Shown here in pieces: positions 1 through 6,239 of a stretch of 6,328 bases of DNA (its first letter is position 1; each line of letters starts with the position of its first letter). The position numbers were made by a program, and so were the translations under genes. Origin of the DNA: Micrococcales bacterium (GTDB lineage: Bacteria; Actinomycetota; Actinomycetes; S36-B12; UBA5976); assembly GCA_024640585.1 (NCBI GenBank), contig JAHEEQ010000050.1, positions 1 to 6,328 on the forward strand, in the 5' to 3' direction. Below the pieces are notes generated by a model. It was not told the origin of the DNA. It searched no databases and saw only the letters and a program-made list of their open reading frames with translations.

Positions 1-1036
1 CTGTGTAAAGCGATGCTTCCAGAGGGGAAAGCTCGTAATTGATGGTGATTGCTCTGCGCTCAGGAAACAGTCGAGTACCGTCAAATCGGAGCATTTCCTC
101 TTTAACCATTCGGCGCATAAGATCCGAGACATCAACTTTATGCGCACCGTCACGAAACTTGCCATAGAACCGATCTGAATCGAGCAATGACATGAAGAGC
201 TGAAAGTCCTCTTCCTTGCCATTGTGCGGGGTAGCTGTCATCAGTAAAAAGTGGCGCGTGATTGAACCAAGCATTTCCCCAAGTTGGAAACGCTTTGTTT
301 TATTAACTTTTTGTCCATAATAGTTTGCAGAGAGTTTGTGGGCTTCGTCAACGATAACTAAATCCCAACTACTGGATTGCAGCTTTTCCAGCAAATCCTC
401 ATTACGAGCCAGTTGATCAACTCGAGCAATCATCAGATCTGCGTCTTCGAATGGGTTTCCACTGGCGCTGTTTTCTATAAGATCGCGCCCAAAGATCTTA
501 AATTCGGTACCGAATTTTTCGCGCATCTCATCTTGCCATTGCTCAACCAAGCTACCTGGAGCAACGATCAAAATACGCCTTGCGTCTGCTCGCATCAGTA
601 GCTCACGGATCAGTAATCCGGCCATGATGGTTTTTCCTGCCCCAGGATCGTCCGCCAAGACAAACCGCAAAGGCTGTCGCGGCAACATGGACTCATAAAC
701 AGCAGTAATTTGATGAGGCAATGGTTCCACATTAGATGTGTGAACAGCCATCATTGGATCGAACAAGTGAGCCAGATTGATCCGATAAGCTTCAGCGCCG
801 AGCTTGAAATCCTCACCATTTGCATCAAACGCCCAGGGTCGTCCGGCTTCAGCAAGCGATAAGCTTGATTCATCAGAACGGAAAAGCATTCGTTCATGCA
901 AATTTCCATCTGAAGTTTTGTAATAAAGGGTGAGCGCATCTGTGCCAGCCCATTCGGTTGTAACAACGCGAACGACTTGATCAGTTATCAACCCACTGAT
1001 AACTGAATCTTTTAATATTTGTTCTAGCTTTAACAA
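1..1036 (-). CDS. SNF2-family DEAH helicase, N-terminal part (gene runs off the left edge)
   Basis: About 345 codons are present; the C-terminal helicase lobe lies outside the window. ATPase motifs are clear: Walker A DDPGAGKT at residues 129-136 after the ILPHQ-like [10 protein letters not shown] segment, motif Ia [10 protein letters not shown], motif II DEAH at 230-233, and motif III TATPHNG at 267-273. These define a superfamily 2 SNF2/RapA-like ATP-dependent DNA translocase. The preceding 120 residues (including DALTLYYKT and [11 protein letters not shown]) match my memory of a subfamily of SNF2-like helicases found beside methyltransferases and other defence genes; DISARM DrmD is a related type. 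The exact system cannot be named without the rest of the gene and its downstream neighbours. The start is the TTG at 1036, the first start codon after an in-frame TAA. It has only a weak GCGGGG upstream but gives the N-terminus [10 protein letters not shown] expected of the family. The gene is divergent from the vWA gene. Confidence 0.9.
   Translation of the reverse strand, partial: MLKLEQILKDSVISGLITDQVVRVVTTEWAGTDALTLYYKTSDGNLHERMLFRSDESSLSLAEAGRPWAFDANGEDFKLGAEAYRINLAHLFDPMMAVHTSNVEPLPHQITAVYESMLPRQPLRFVLADDPGAGKTIMAGLLIRELLMRADARRILIVAPGSLVEQWQDEMREKFGTEFKIFGRDLIENSASGNPFEDADLMIARVDQLARNEDLLEKLQSSSWDLVIVDEAHKLSANYYGQKVNKTKRFQLGEMLGSITRHFLLMTATPHNGKEEDFQLFMSLLDSDRFYGKFRDGAHKVDVSDLMRRMVKEEMLRFDGTRLFPERRAITINYELSPLEASLYT
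981..1006. repeat. Perfect 10-bp inverted repeat inside the first codons of the helicase gene
   Basis: TCAGTTATCA at 981-990 pairs with TGATAACTGA at 997-1006 around a 6-base loop. It covers about codons 11-19 of the helicase reading frame. In the helicase mRNA it would fold about 30 bases after the TTG start, where a stem could slow early elongation, or it could be a protein-binding dyad. It has no T-tract, so it is not a terminator. Confidence 0.6.
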
Positions 1037-1115
1037 ATGTGGCCCCGCTTAATGTGTATTACTTAGGTATACATCTCGAAATTGAAGTTGTTGATCAGAT
1101 TCTCACAGAAAACAG

Positions 1116-1154
1116 GCTCATGACGTGAGCTGGGCAAAGGCTCACGCTGTGAGC
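1116..1154. promoter_or_regulatory. Paired dyads GCTCA-N5-TGAGC, candidate operator between the divergent helicase and vWA genes
   Basis: Two copies of the same interrupted palindrome occur at 1116-1130 (spacer TGACG) and 1140-1154 (spacer CGCTG). Their centres are 24 bp apart, a little over two helical turns. The inner halves also form a 7-bp stem (1124-1130 with 1140-1146, 9-base loop), so an RNA hairpin in the vWA leader is the alternative. A further perfect 10-bp palindrome, GAGCTAGCTC, lies at 1151-1160. The site lies 46 bp before the vWA start and 79 bp before the helicase start, so one bound regulator could control both. I could not identify convincing -35/-10 boxes for either gene in 1037-1200. 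The rest of this intergenic region shows nothing else I can call. Confidence 0.55.
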
Positions 1155-1200
1155 TAGCTCTCTTGCACCATTAACACTCCAATAACGCAAGGAGCCTTAG

Positions 1201-2511
1201 ATGAACACCCACACACTCGTTTTCTCGCCACTACGCAATGCCGTACCCGCCCAAGGTGGAGCTGTTGATTTACTACTGCGTGTACAGGCCCCAGACCGCC
1301 CTGCCGACCTGACCATGCAGCACACCACAAAACGCCTTGCTTTAGTAGTAGACCGCTCGGGGAGCATGCACGGCGAACCACTAGAAGAGGCCATGAAGTG
1401 CGTGAACCACATTGCCAAGCACCTCACCGCAAAAGACGACCTGAGCATCGTGGTTTACGACAGCCGTGTAGATGTGCTGATGCCTATCGGCCCCATGCTG
1501 TCGCAAGATGCAGTTCAGAAAGCCATCAGCGAGGTAAACAGCGGTGGCTCCACTAATTTGCATGGTGGCTGGCTTAAAGGTGCGGAGCAACTTGAAGGCG
1601 GGTCTGATAACGCCATCTCACGGGTACTTCTGCTCTCGGATGGGCAAGCGAACTCAGGACTGCGCTTGCAATCAGAGATAGAAGCTCAGTGCAGAGCGTG
1701 GCAAGCTAAAGGCATTACCACTACCACCGTCGGCCTTGGCCGCAATTTCAATGAAGACCTGATGATGGGCATGGCTCAAGCTGGCGGTGGACAAAACTAC
1801 TACGGCCAGCATGCCGAGGATTTGTTTGACAACTTTGACGAAGAATTGTCGTTGTTGCAAGCGCTGTACATCCGAAAACTATCAGCAAAACTCATCCCTG
1901 CTCCTGGCGTGATTGTGGAAATGCTAAGTACTGCCACACAACAAACCGATGGCACCTACCGTATGACAGACCTAGCCTGGGATTCAGAGAGCTGGTTAGC
2001 TGTACGCTTGCACATTAGTCCTTCCGCAGCAGGCACAGTGCGTGATCTGCTTGCAGTGACTGCGACTGGCACTTCGATGGACGGGGCGCCAATTGAAGTA
2101 ACAGCACCTCTGTTGCAACTAGAAGTTTTGTCCGATACAGCATATTTACAATTGCCCGTAAATGAACTGGCCGAGCGCAGACTTGATGAGCTGCGCTTTG
2201 CCAAAGCATCTAGCCAACTTCGCGAGCTTGCTAAAACCGGACAGACTGGAGCTGCACGCAAATTGCTTAATGAGCTGGAGGAAGAGTTTGGCAAGAACAA
2301 ATGGCTAATGGCCAAGATAGATCAGTTGCGCCGCCTAACCGAAGAGGACATGGAGATGATGAGCAAAGAAGTGCAATATTCAGCATTTCGCATGTCTAGC
2401 AGACTGGCCTCAAAAAATGAAATGGCGTTTTGCATAGACGAGACGAACCTGGAAATGCCCTCCTTCTTGCGTAAGAAGGAAAGTGAAGGCAAAGGGCGCA
2501 CTTCGCGGTAA
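1201..2511 (+). CDS. von Willebrand factor A (vWA) domain protein with intact MIDAS
   Basis: This complete 436-residue protein starts at an ATG with the Shine-Dalgarno AAGGAG at 1189-1194, six bases upstream. The vWA domain spans roughly residues 44-220. Its metal-ion-dependent adhesion site is intact: DRSGS at 51-55 (D51, S53, S55), T118 in GGSTNLHGGW, and D147 in LLLSDGQAN. The GSTNLHGGW and AGGGQNYY segments are typical of bacterial COG2304-like vWA proteins. A beta-rich region follows (about 225-315), then a charged helical tail (about 323-405, AERRLDELRF to SSRLASKNE). No signal peptide or membrane segment is visible, so it is probably cytoplasmic. Such proteins usually assemble or scaffold complexes through Mg-dependent binding. 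The partner is unknown; the divergent helicase is a candidate only by position. The gene ends at a strong terminator and appears to be a single-gene transcript. Confidence 0.93.
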   Translation: MNTHTLVFSPLRNAVPAQGGAVDLLLRVQAPDRPADLTMQHTTKRLALVVDRSGSMHGEPLEEAMKCVNHIAKHLTAKDDLSIVVYDSRVDVLMPIGPMLSQDAVQKAISEVNSGGSTNLHGGWLKGAEQLEGGSDNAISRVLLLSDGQANSGLRLQSEIEAQCRAWQAKGITTTTVGLGRNFNEDLMMGMAQAGGGQNYYGQHAEDLFDNFDEELSLLQALYIRKLSAKLIPAPGVIVEMLSTATQQTDGTYRMTDLAWDSESWLAVRLHISPSAAGTVRDLLAVTATGTSMDGAPIEVTAPLLQLEVLSDTAYLQLPVNELAERRLDELRFAKASSQLRELAKTGQTGAARKLLNELEEEFGKNKWLMAKIDQLRRLTEEDMEMMSKEVQYSAFRMSSRLASKNEMAFCIDETNLEMPSFLRKKESEGKGRTSR

Positions 2512-2544
2512 CAAAAAGGTCGACTTCGAGTCGACCTTTTTGTT
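2510..2544. terminator. Strong bidirectional intrinsic terminator after the vWA gene
   Basis: A perfect 16-bp inverted repeat (2510-2525 with 2529-2544) encloses a three-base loop TCG. The GC core GGTCGACT/AGTCGACC is flanked by A5 on one side and T5 on the other, so it can terminate transcripts from both directions. It overlaps the vWA stop codon by two bases and also lies downstream of the leftward recombinase cluster, which ends at 2682. The stretch 2545-2681 holds no gene I can support. Confidence 0.9.
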
Positions 2545-2681
2545 CAGTAAATCCTTCTTTTAGGTATCGAGATAAACAAACATAGCGAATTCGGAAGATT
2601 TTGCAAAAACAAAGAACGATCTTCCAGTCACAAAAATTCACTATTCAGCGCCCTTAACCTTCGAAATTTTCAAACAATATT

Positions 2682-2939
2682 TCAACTCCATTCAAGTACG
2701 AAAAATGCATGTTCACCTTCGCTATTCCACGAAAAAATAACGTCTCCATTGCTTTCAAATGAAAACACTCGGTCGTACTCCCATGAAGCTAGGAGATGTC
2801 GATTTTTTACCCACATGTTGTAACGATTCGCACGGAAAGTACCAAAGATAAGCAAATTCGCAAAGTCTTCTTTTTGGCTAAAGTTTTTAGCCCAATTTGG
2901 AGCTGATTCATCATCAAAGTTAACTTTCACTTTGTACAT
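2682..2939 (-). CDS. Small acidic protein of unknown function, last gene of the recombinase cluster
   Basis: This 85-residue protein starts at an ATG, 14 bases after the stop of the preceding gene; only a weak GAAAGTGA stands upstream. I do not recognise a family. It is rich in aromatic residues (five Trp, many Phe and Tyr) and acidic overall. Short alternating hydrophobic strands such as RVFSFES, DVIFSWN and HAFFVLEW suggest a small beta-rich fold. There is no signal peptide or membrane helix. Close, co-directional spacing suggests co-transcription with the recombinase and the 104-residue gene. Some serine-recombinase elements encode a small directionality factor nearby, but nothing in this sequence itself shows that role. 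It is probably real because of its spacing and protein-like composition. Confidence 0.65.
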   Translation of the reverse strand: MYKVKVNFDDESAPNWAKNFSQKEDFANLLIFGTFRANRYNMWVKNRHLLASWEYDRVFSFESNGDVIFSWNSEGEHAFFVLEWS

Positions 2940-2953
2940 ATGTAATTCACTTT

Positions 2954-3268
2954 CTATGGGTCACTTTCCATTTGGAAATCACTTATGAATTCCACATCGA
3001 TGACATTTGTAATTGGCTGCGAACAAAGTCTCATTTGACGTTTAGATCCCTTTTTATAGATCGAGAACACATGCTCAGCCATCAGAATCACGCCACGTGG
3101 GGATTTGATTCCCTCAGATGTAAGAGCTTTAGCAATCGCATCAAAAGTCATTAGGAAGTCATCTCGCATCCGCTGGACTCTTTCGAATAGCAACTCTTGA
3201 TTTTTTGAGTAAGCCATTCGATAAAGCCCAGTGGTTGTGACCTGTATGGTCACCCGTAGTGCGCTCAC
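2954..3268 (-). CDS. Small putative DNA-binding protein with a recombinase-like helix-turn-helix segment
   Basis: The frame encodes 104 residues from a GTG at 3268, 23 bases after the recombinase stop. Residues 43-73 read DAIAKALTSEGIKSP, then RG, then AEHVFSIYKKG. This is the pattern seen in the Recombinase domain (Pfam PF07508) of large serine recombinases, where a helical segment 'I-A-x-x-L-x-x-x-G-I-x-T/S-P-R-G' is followed by 'V-x-x-I-Y'. The neighbouring recombinase has the equivalent VEVKQMLDANAVSPRR segment. I infer that it binds DNA and may help or regulate the recombinase. The start is uncertain: an ATG at 3217 (residue 18) would leave an 87-residue protein beginning MAYSKNQELL and would put the inverted repeat at 3237-3253 outside the gene. 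A GTG at 3253 is also possible. The last codons contain one copy of the 15-bp repeat. Confidence 0.75.
   Translation of the reverse strand: MSALRVTIQVTTTGLYRMAYSKNQELLFERVQRMRDDFLMTFDAIAKALTSEGIKSPRGVILMAEHVFSIYKKGSKRQMRLCSQPITNVIDVEFISDFQMESDP
2965..2979 (-). repeat. 15-bp repeat, left copy (inverted relative to 5089-5103)
   Basis: Read on the minus strand, this is ATTTCCAAATGGAAA, identical to plus-strand 5089-5103. It is nearly palindromic (TTTCC-AAAT-GGAAA); the asymmetric AAAT core gives it a direction. It lies in the last codons of the 104-residue gene. Confidence 0.6.
3237..3253. promoter_or_regulatory. Perfect 6-5-6 dyad near the start of the 104-residue gene
   Basis: GTGACC at 3237-3242 and GGTCAC at 3248-3253 enclose a 5-base spacer. 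It lies between the upstream GTG (3268) and the ATG (3217) possible starts of the small gene. It may be a regulatory dyad if the ATG is the real start, or merely coding sequence. Confidence 0.35.
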
Positions 3269-3291
3269 CTCGTCGAAATTTGCTTTTCGAC

Positions 3292-5025
3292 TTAGAACGT
3301 AACCGAGGCCTTCATCTTCGTCAATCCAGTTTCGCCTTTTTTTTGGATCAGCAAGGTTGCCGTGTCGGTACCTTGGTATACGTCATATCGAACTGCTGTT
3401 CGCCCTTTGCCAACTACATCCTTTTTTTCGCGCCACTTAATGCCGTCATTCACTATCGGCAAGTGAGTCGTGAGGGTCAACTCATGGCCACTGAGATCAT
3501 CTCGATATCGAACATCAATCCGCTTAATCAGACCAGATATATAAAGCTTCTTCTCCTCTGGTGATTTGGTGTCTAGCAATTGAATCTCTGTACCAAACTC
3601 ATTAATCCAACTGTTCCACTTCATACCATTCCCAGCGCCCTTGAGTTCGTTACGAACTAGAAGCATTTGATTTTCGATTTTTCGGAGTTCGTCACGAACG
3701 CGTACTGTCATCGTGTTGTAGCTTGTTTCGTTGAGCTGCTTCAGAAGTCGATTAGCCTCCAACTCCCCAAGTGTTTCGCTCATTGCTGTGTGATTGCGCT
3801 GTAGAGCTTTCAGTTTTTTGTTTAGTGACTGAAGCTCATCATCAGTTCGCACAAAAACACCGTTTTCTTTAAAAACTCGGACACGCACTTCTTCCTTCAA
3901 GATGCTTGAATTGCTGTGAATCTGTTTGACCAAATCCCAAACCAAACTATCTGTCAGCTGGATGTTCATCGCACGCCCGAAACCGCACCCCATACCCCGC
4001 TTCCACTTCTTCTTTCCACTGTTAGCTTCGTTTTTCCATGCACGCTCACGGCTAGGGCAGTAATACGTCTCCTCATAGCGAGAGCGCAAAATTCGCCCTG
4101 CCAGAGGACGACCGCAATGTGCGCAGTACATCAAGTCACGCAGCAAATAAAAATTCTTGCTTGTAGCGTTCTTCTGAGCCTGACGCAAAGAAGATGGCAA
4201 GCGAATGGCTTGTACATCTCCCCATATTGAAGGTTCAACTATGACAGGGCATTGAACCTCAAAGCTTTGATCAGATTTCTTGTCGTAATATTTGTAGTAC
4301 CCACTGTAGTGAGTGTTCTTCAATAGCGCATTGATGGACCCCAAGGACCATGTGCCTCGTTTTCGGCGTGGACTCACGGCATTTGCATCAAGCATTTGCT
4401 TCACTTCGACACAAGTCTTTCCGTCAGCGATTGCATCAAAAATCTTGCGGACCCACTTCGCTTCAGCATCGCAAACAATTAGCTTCTTGTTTTCAATTGC
4501 ATAACCGAAGGGAGGAGGACCACCGTGCCAATTCCCGGTTCGTACACGATTGATTTTTCCAAGTCGCGAACGTTCAGCTCGCATTGCATTGTCAAATTCA
4601 GCAAAGCCATCCAACATTTGCTTGAACAGCTTGTCTGTTGGACTTGAAAGATTAAAGACGCCATCTTTTGTATAGAGCGTTACACCGTTCTTGTTACATT
4701 GATAGCGAAAGATTGAGGCGACCTGATCGTTGCGAGAGAGACGTGATTGGTCGTACACCCACAGATGTTTGACTTCGCCCGCTTTGATTGCCAAGTACAG
4801 CGCATTCAGCTCGGGGCGCTGCGCGATGTCTTCGTGGTGTGAACTACGTCCACCCTCGTTCCAAATCTTGTATTCAAAACCAAGTTGATTTGCTTTTTGA
4901 ATTCCTAGCTCTCGCTGAGAGTCGAGGGATGTACCGTGCTCAGCCTGTGCAACCGTGGAAACTCGCGTGTAAATATGCAGAGTTTGACGGTCCTGAGTCA
5001 TGTCAGAAAATGAATCGAATCGCAT
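3292..5025 (-). CDS. Large serine recombinase (resolvase/invertase type with zinc ribbon and coiled coil)
   Basis: The protein is complete at 577 residues and would catalyse site-specific DNA strand exchange through a phosphoserine link. The N-terminal resolvase domain (about 16-160) has the catalytic motif YTRVST with nucleophile S23 and R21, then SLDSQ, and the second-arginine motif DQSRLSR at 92-98 (R95, R98). The Recombinase domain follows (about 168-285, starting GGPPPFGYAI). The zinc ribbon has C301 and C304 (CAHC), C323 and C347, all present. A coiled coil at about 395-463 is typical of large serine integrases, where it helps control direction. All key residues are intact, so it is probably active. 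The ATG at 5025 is the longest start, with a weak ribosome site. The ATG at 5001 (residue 9) is an alternative, since a possible promoter (TTGAAA 5053-5048, 15 bp, TAAAAT 5032-5027) abuts the first ATG. It heads a three-gene leftward cluster. Whether it integrates an element, inverts DNA or resolves is not shown here. Confidence 0.95.
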   Translation of the reverse strand: MRFDSFSDMTQDRQTLHIYTRVSTVAQAEHGTSLDSQRELGIQKANQLGFEYKIWNEGGRSSHHEDIAQRPELNALYLAIKAGEVKHLWVYDQSRLSRNDQVASIFRYQCNKNGVTLYTKDGVFNLSSPTDKLFKQMLDGFAEFDNAMRAERSRLGKINRVRTGNWHGGPPPFGYAIENKKLIVCDAEAKWVRKIFDAIADGKTCVEVKQMLDANAVSPRRKRGTWSLGSINALLKNTHYSGYYKYYDKKSDQSFEVQCPVIVEPSIWGDVQAIRLPSSLRQAQKNATSKNFYLLRDLMYCAHCGRPLAGRILRSRYEETYYCPSRERAWKNEANSGKKKWKRGMGCGFGRAMNIQLTDSLVWDLVKQIHSNSSILKEEVRVRVFKENGVFVRTDDELQSLNKKLKALQRNHTAMSETLGELEANRLLKQLNETSYNTMTVRVRDELRKIENQMLLVRNELKGAGNGMKWNSWINEFGTEIQLLDTKSPEEKKLYISGLIKRIDVRYRDDLSGHELTLTTHLPIVNDGIKWREKKDVVGKGRTAVRYDVYQGTDTATLLIQKKGETGLTKMKASVTF

Positions 5026-5088
5026 GATTTTATTGCCTATAGGGGAATTTCAATCTCTTACGAAAAATATTGGCGCCTCAAATGCCTC

Positions 5089-5103
5089 ATTTCCAAATGG
5101 AAA
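5089..5103 (+). repeat. 15-bp repeat, right copy (inverted relative to 2965-2979)
   Basis: ATTTCCAAATGGAAA lies 64 bases upstream of the recombinase start. Adding T5104 makes the outer arms ATTTCC/GGAAAT symmetric. It may be a recombinase or regulator binding site. Next to it on the minus strand is a short direct repeat, TGAGGC-ATT-TGAGGC. Confidence 0.6.
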
Positions 5104-5131
5104 TATCAAAGCAAAGTTGAGACGGCATGTG

Positions 5132-5156
5132 GGTGTGGACTCTAGAAGTCCACACC
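5132..5156. repeat. Perfect 10-bp inverted repeat (hairpin) upstream of the recombinase
   Basis: GGTGTGGACT at 5132-5141 pairs with AGTCCACACC at 5147-5156 around the loop CTAGA. It is GC-rich and has no T-tract on either side, so it is not a standard intrinsic terminator. It lies between the end of the unknown leftward gene at 5209 and the recombinase start, two bases from a second hairpin. Confidence 0.65.
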
Positions 5157-5158
5157 GC

Positions 5159-5180
5159 TGTCACATGTGCAGATGTGACA
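5159..5180. repeat. Perfect 8-bp inverted repeat (second hairpin) upstream of the recombinase
   Basis: TGTCACAT at 5159-5166 pairs with ATGTGACA at 5173-5180 around the loop GTGCAG. The dyad has the size and symmetry of an operator for a dimeric regulator. Together with the adjacent hairpin it could instead form a transcript-end or processing structure for the gene ending at 5209. Confidence 0.6.
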
Positions 5181-5208
5181 AACAAGAATCAACCGCAGAT
5201 TGCTTCAG

Positions 5209-6012
5209 TTAAACAACTACGTCTTGTGACACTTGATCACTGAATGGTCGTACCTCTTGTGAGGAAGTTGCCGTTGAAGCATTTGCAGGTAAATTCACAG
5301 TCAGTGAATTTGACTGCGCAATTGCAACTCCACGAAGTTGGACCTCATAGTTCATTTCAAACTTGGGTGAGTACTCCACGCTCAGCAACCCATTAAAGTT
5401 TTGAGTGAACTGCGACAAGTTTGCAGTAAAGACCTCCCACTCGCTAGGAGTTGGCACCTTTGTGAAATAAACAGATGCAGCCATACCCTCCGTGAGGTTC
5501 AGCGTACCTTTTGGTTTGGGAGCTTTACCCAAGATTTTGTTCACATCACTTGCCGTGACGTTTGCCAAGGTAATACGTTCAGCGATCAATGTGTCGAACT
5601 CTTCAGCTGGAATGTCCGTAATCAAATAAATACTCGTCCATGAATTTGGCAAACAATGTGAATATTTGATGAATTGATCGTAACGGCTGCCAATTTTGAG
5701 GAATTTTGAAATCGTTGAGCTGTTCACACTCAAATTAATCTTTTCACAAAATTGTTTAAACATCTTTTCTTGCAAGTGAACGTTTGCATCATGAACAACC
5801 TTGCACATTCCAAGAATGTTTTCTGCTGTTTTTGCTGCAAAAAGATGATATTTATTAACGTACTCTTGAACTGAGCCGTTAATAATATTGAAATTAATCA
5901 TCGGACTTGGGTGATTAACATGAGTCATACCAAATTGACCGTTAGGCATTTGAATATTTGTCATGGACGCTGCATTAAAAGCCGCAGTTGCTTGAGTTTG
6001 AGTTTGTGTCAA
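5209..6012 (-). CDS. Protein of unknown function with plasmid/phage-type central domain
   Basis: The frame is open from 6150, but I place the start at the TTG at 6012 (267 residues). It has GGAG seven bases upstream, whereas the TTG at 6150 has no ribosome site and lies inside a predicted -10 box. An ATG at 5964 is a third option. From the 6012 start, the N-terminus is Thr/Gln-rich (TQTQTQ). A mostly helical centre follows, with ENILGMCKVVHDA, ISKFLKIGSRYDQF and LPNSWTSIYLITDIPAEEFDTLI. The 'KFLxIG...LPxSWTxxYxI' pattern recalls uncharacterised plasmid and phage accessory proteins (DUF3102-like). That likeness is from memory and weak. The C-terminal third is beta-like (NFNGLLSVEYS, NYEVQLRGVAIA), ending in a Ser/Thr-rich tail. 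No membrane segment or signal peptide is visible. The gene is divergent from the partial gene at the right edge and is followed by two hairpins. It looks more AT-rich than the vWA gene, consistent with transfer. Confidence 0.75.
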   Translation of the reverse strand: MTQTQTQATAAFNAASMTNIQMPNGQFGMTHVNHPSPMINFNIINGSVQEYVNKYHLFAAKTAENILGMCKVVHDANVHLQEKMFKQFCEKINLSVNSSTISKFLKIGSRYDQFIKYSHCLPNSWTSIYLITDIPAEEFDTLIAERITLANVTASDVNKILGKAPKPKGTLNLTEGMAASVYFTKVPTPSEWEVFTANLSQFTQNFNGLLSVEYSPKFEMNYEVQLRGVAIAQSNSLTVNLPANASTATSSQEVRPFSDQVSQDVVV

Positions 6013-6147
6013 TTTGACGCTCCATTTGGTTAAGGTTGAATCACTTATTGAGGTATCAATTAGTGATGCATCAACTGTAGGTTTCCAAATTGAACGTGTC
6101 GACTTAATAAGTTCGTGAATTATCTTTTTACAGATTAATAACGAAAC

Positions 6148-6176
6148 CAAATAATTTATTTAGCTAATGATGTCAA
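6148..6176 (-). promoter_or_regulatory. Predicted promoter of the leftward unknown gene
   Basis: On the minus strand a perfect -35 TTGACA (6176-6171) is followed after 17 bases by TATTTG (6153-6148), a weak -10. Transcription would start near 6141, leaving a leader of about 130 bases to the TTG at 6012. The -10 box covers the TTG at 6150, which argues against that start. Confidence 0.5.
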
Positions 6177-6185
6177 CAAAAAAAG

Positions 6186-6214
6186 TTGATTACCAAGATT
6201 TTGTTTGCTAGCAT
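6186..6214 (+). promoter_or_regulatory. Predicted promoter of the rightward partial gene
   Basis: TTGATT (6186-6191) and TAGCAT (6209-6214) are separated by exactly 17 bases and each match the sigma-70 consensus at four of six positions. A start near 6221 would give a short leader of about 19 bases that contains the ribosome site GAGGTG. Its -35 box lies 9 bp from that of the opposing promoter; the pair forms the dyad TCAAC-N7-GTTGA (6173-6177, 6185-6189). Confidence 0.5.
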
Positions 6215-6239
6215 TTCAACAACATTGACTGAGGTGCCT

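Noticed and set aside
751..966. Open frame on the minus strand inside the helicase gene
   Set aside because: It overlaps the helicase in another frame; the helicase frame has clear family motifs.
1154..1590. Several minus-strand open frames opposite the vWA gene
   Set aside because: They are antisense to a well-supported vWA domain, have no ribosome sites I can see and show no recognisable motifs.
2593..2625. GGAAGAT/ATCTTCC inverted repeat as a terminator for the recombinase cluster
   Set aside because: The 7-bp stem has a 19-base loop and no T-tract; the perfect hairpin at 2510-2544 is a better terminator.
2396..2641. Minus-strand open frame crossing the vWA 3' end
   Set aside because: It runs straight through the strong terminator and its peptide looks random and cysteine-rich.
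3259..3564. Plus-strand open frame opposite the recombinase 3' end
   Set aside because: It is antisense to conserved recombinase coding sequence and its peptide shows no domain.
4313..4553. Two overlapping plus-strand open frames within the recombinase gene
   Set aside because: They are antisense shadows of the recombinase domain.
5159..5180. CRP binding site
   Set aside because: The CRP consensus is TGTGA-N6-TCACA; here the halves face the opposite way (TCACA...TGTGA).
6022..6090. Partial matches to the 15-bp repeat (CCATTTGG at 6023-6030, TTTCCAAAT at 6082-6090)
   Set aside because: Only 8-9 bases match and the second arm is missing, which is expected by chance in AT-rich sequence.
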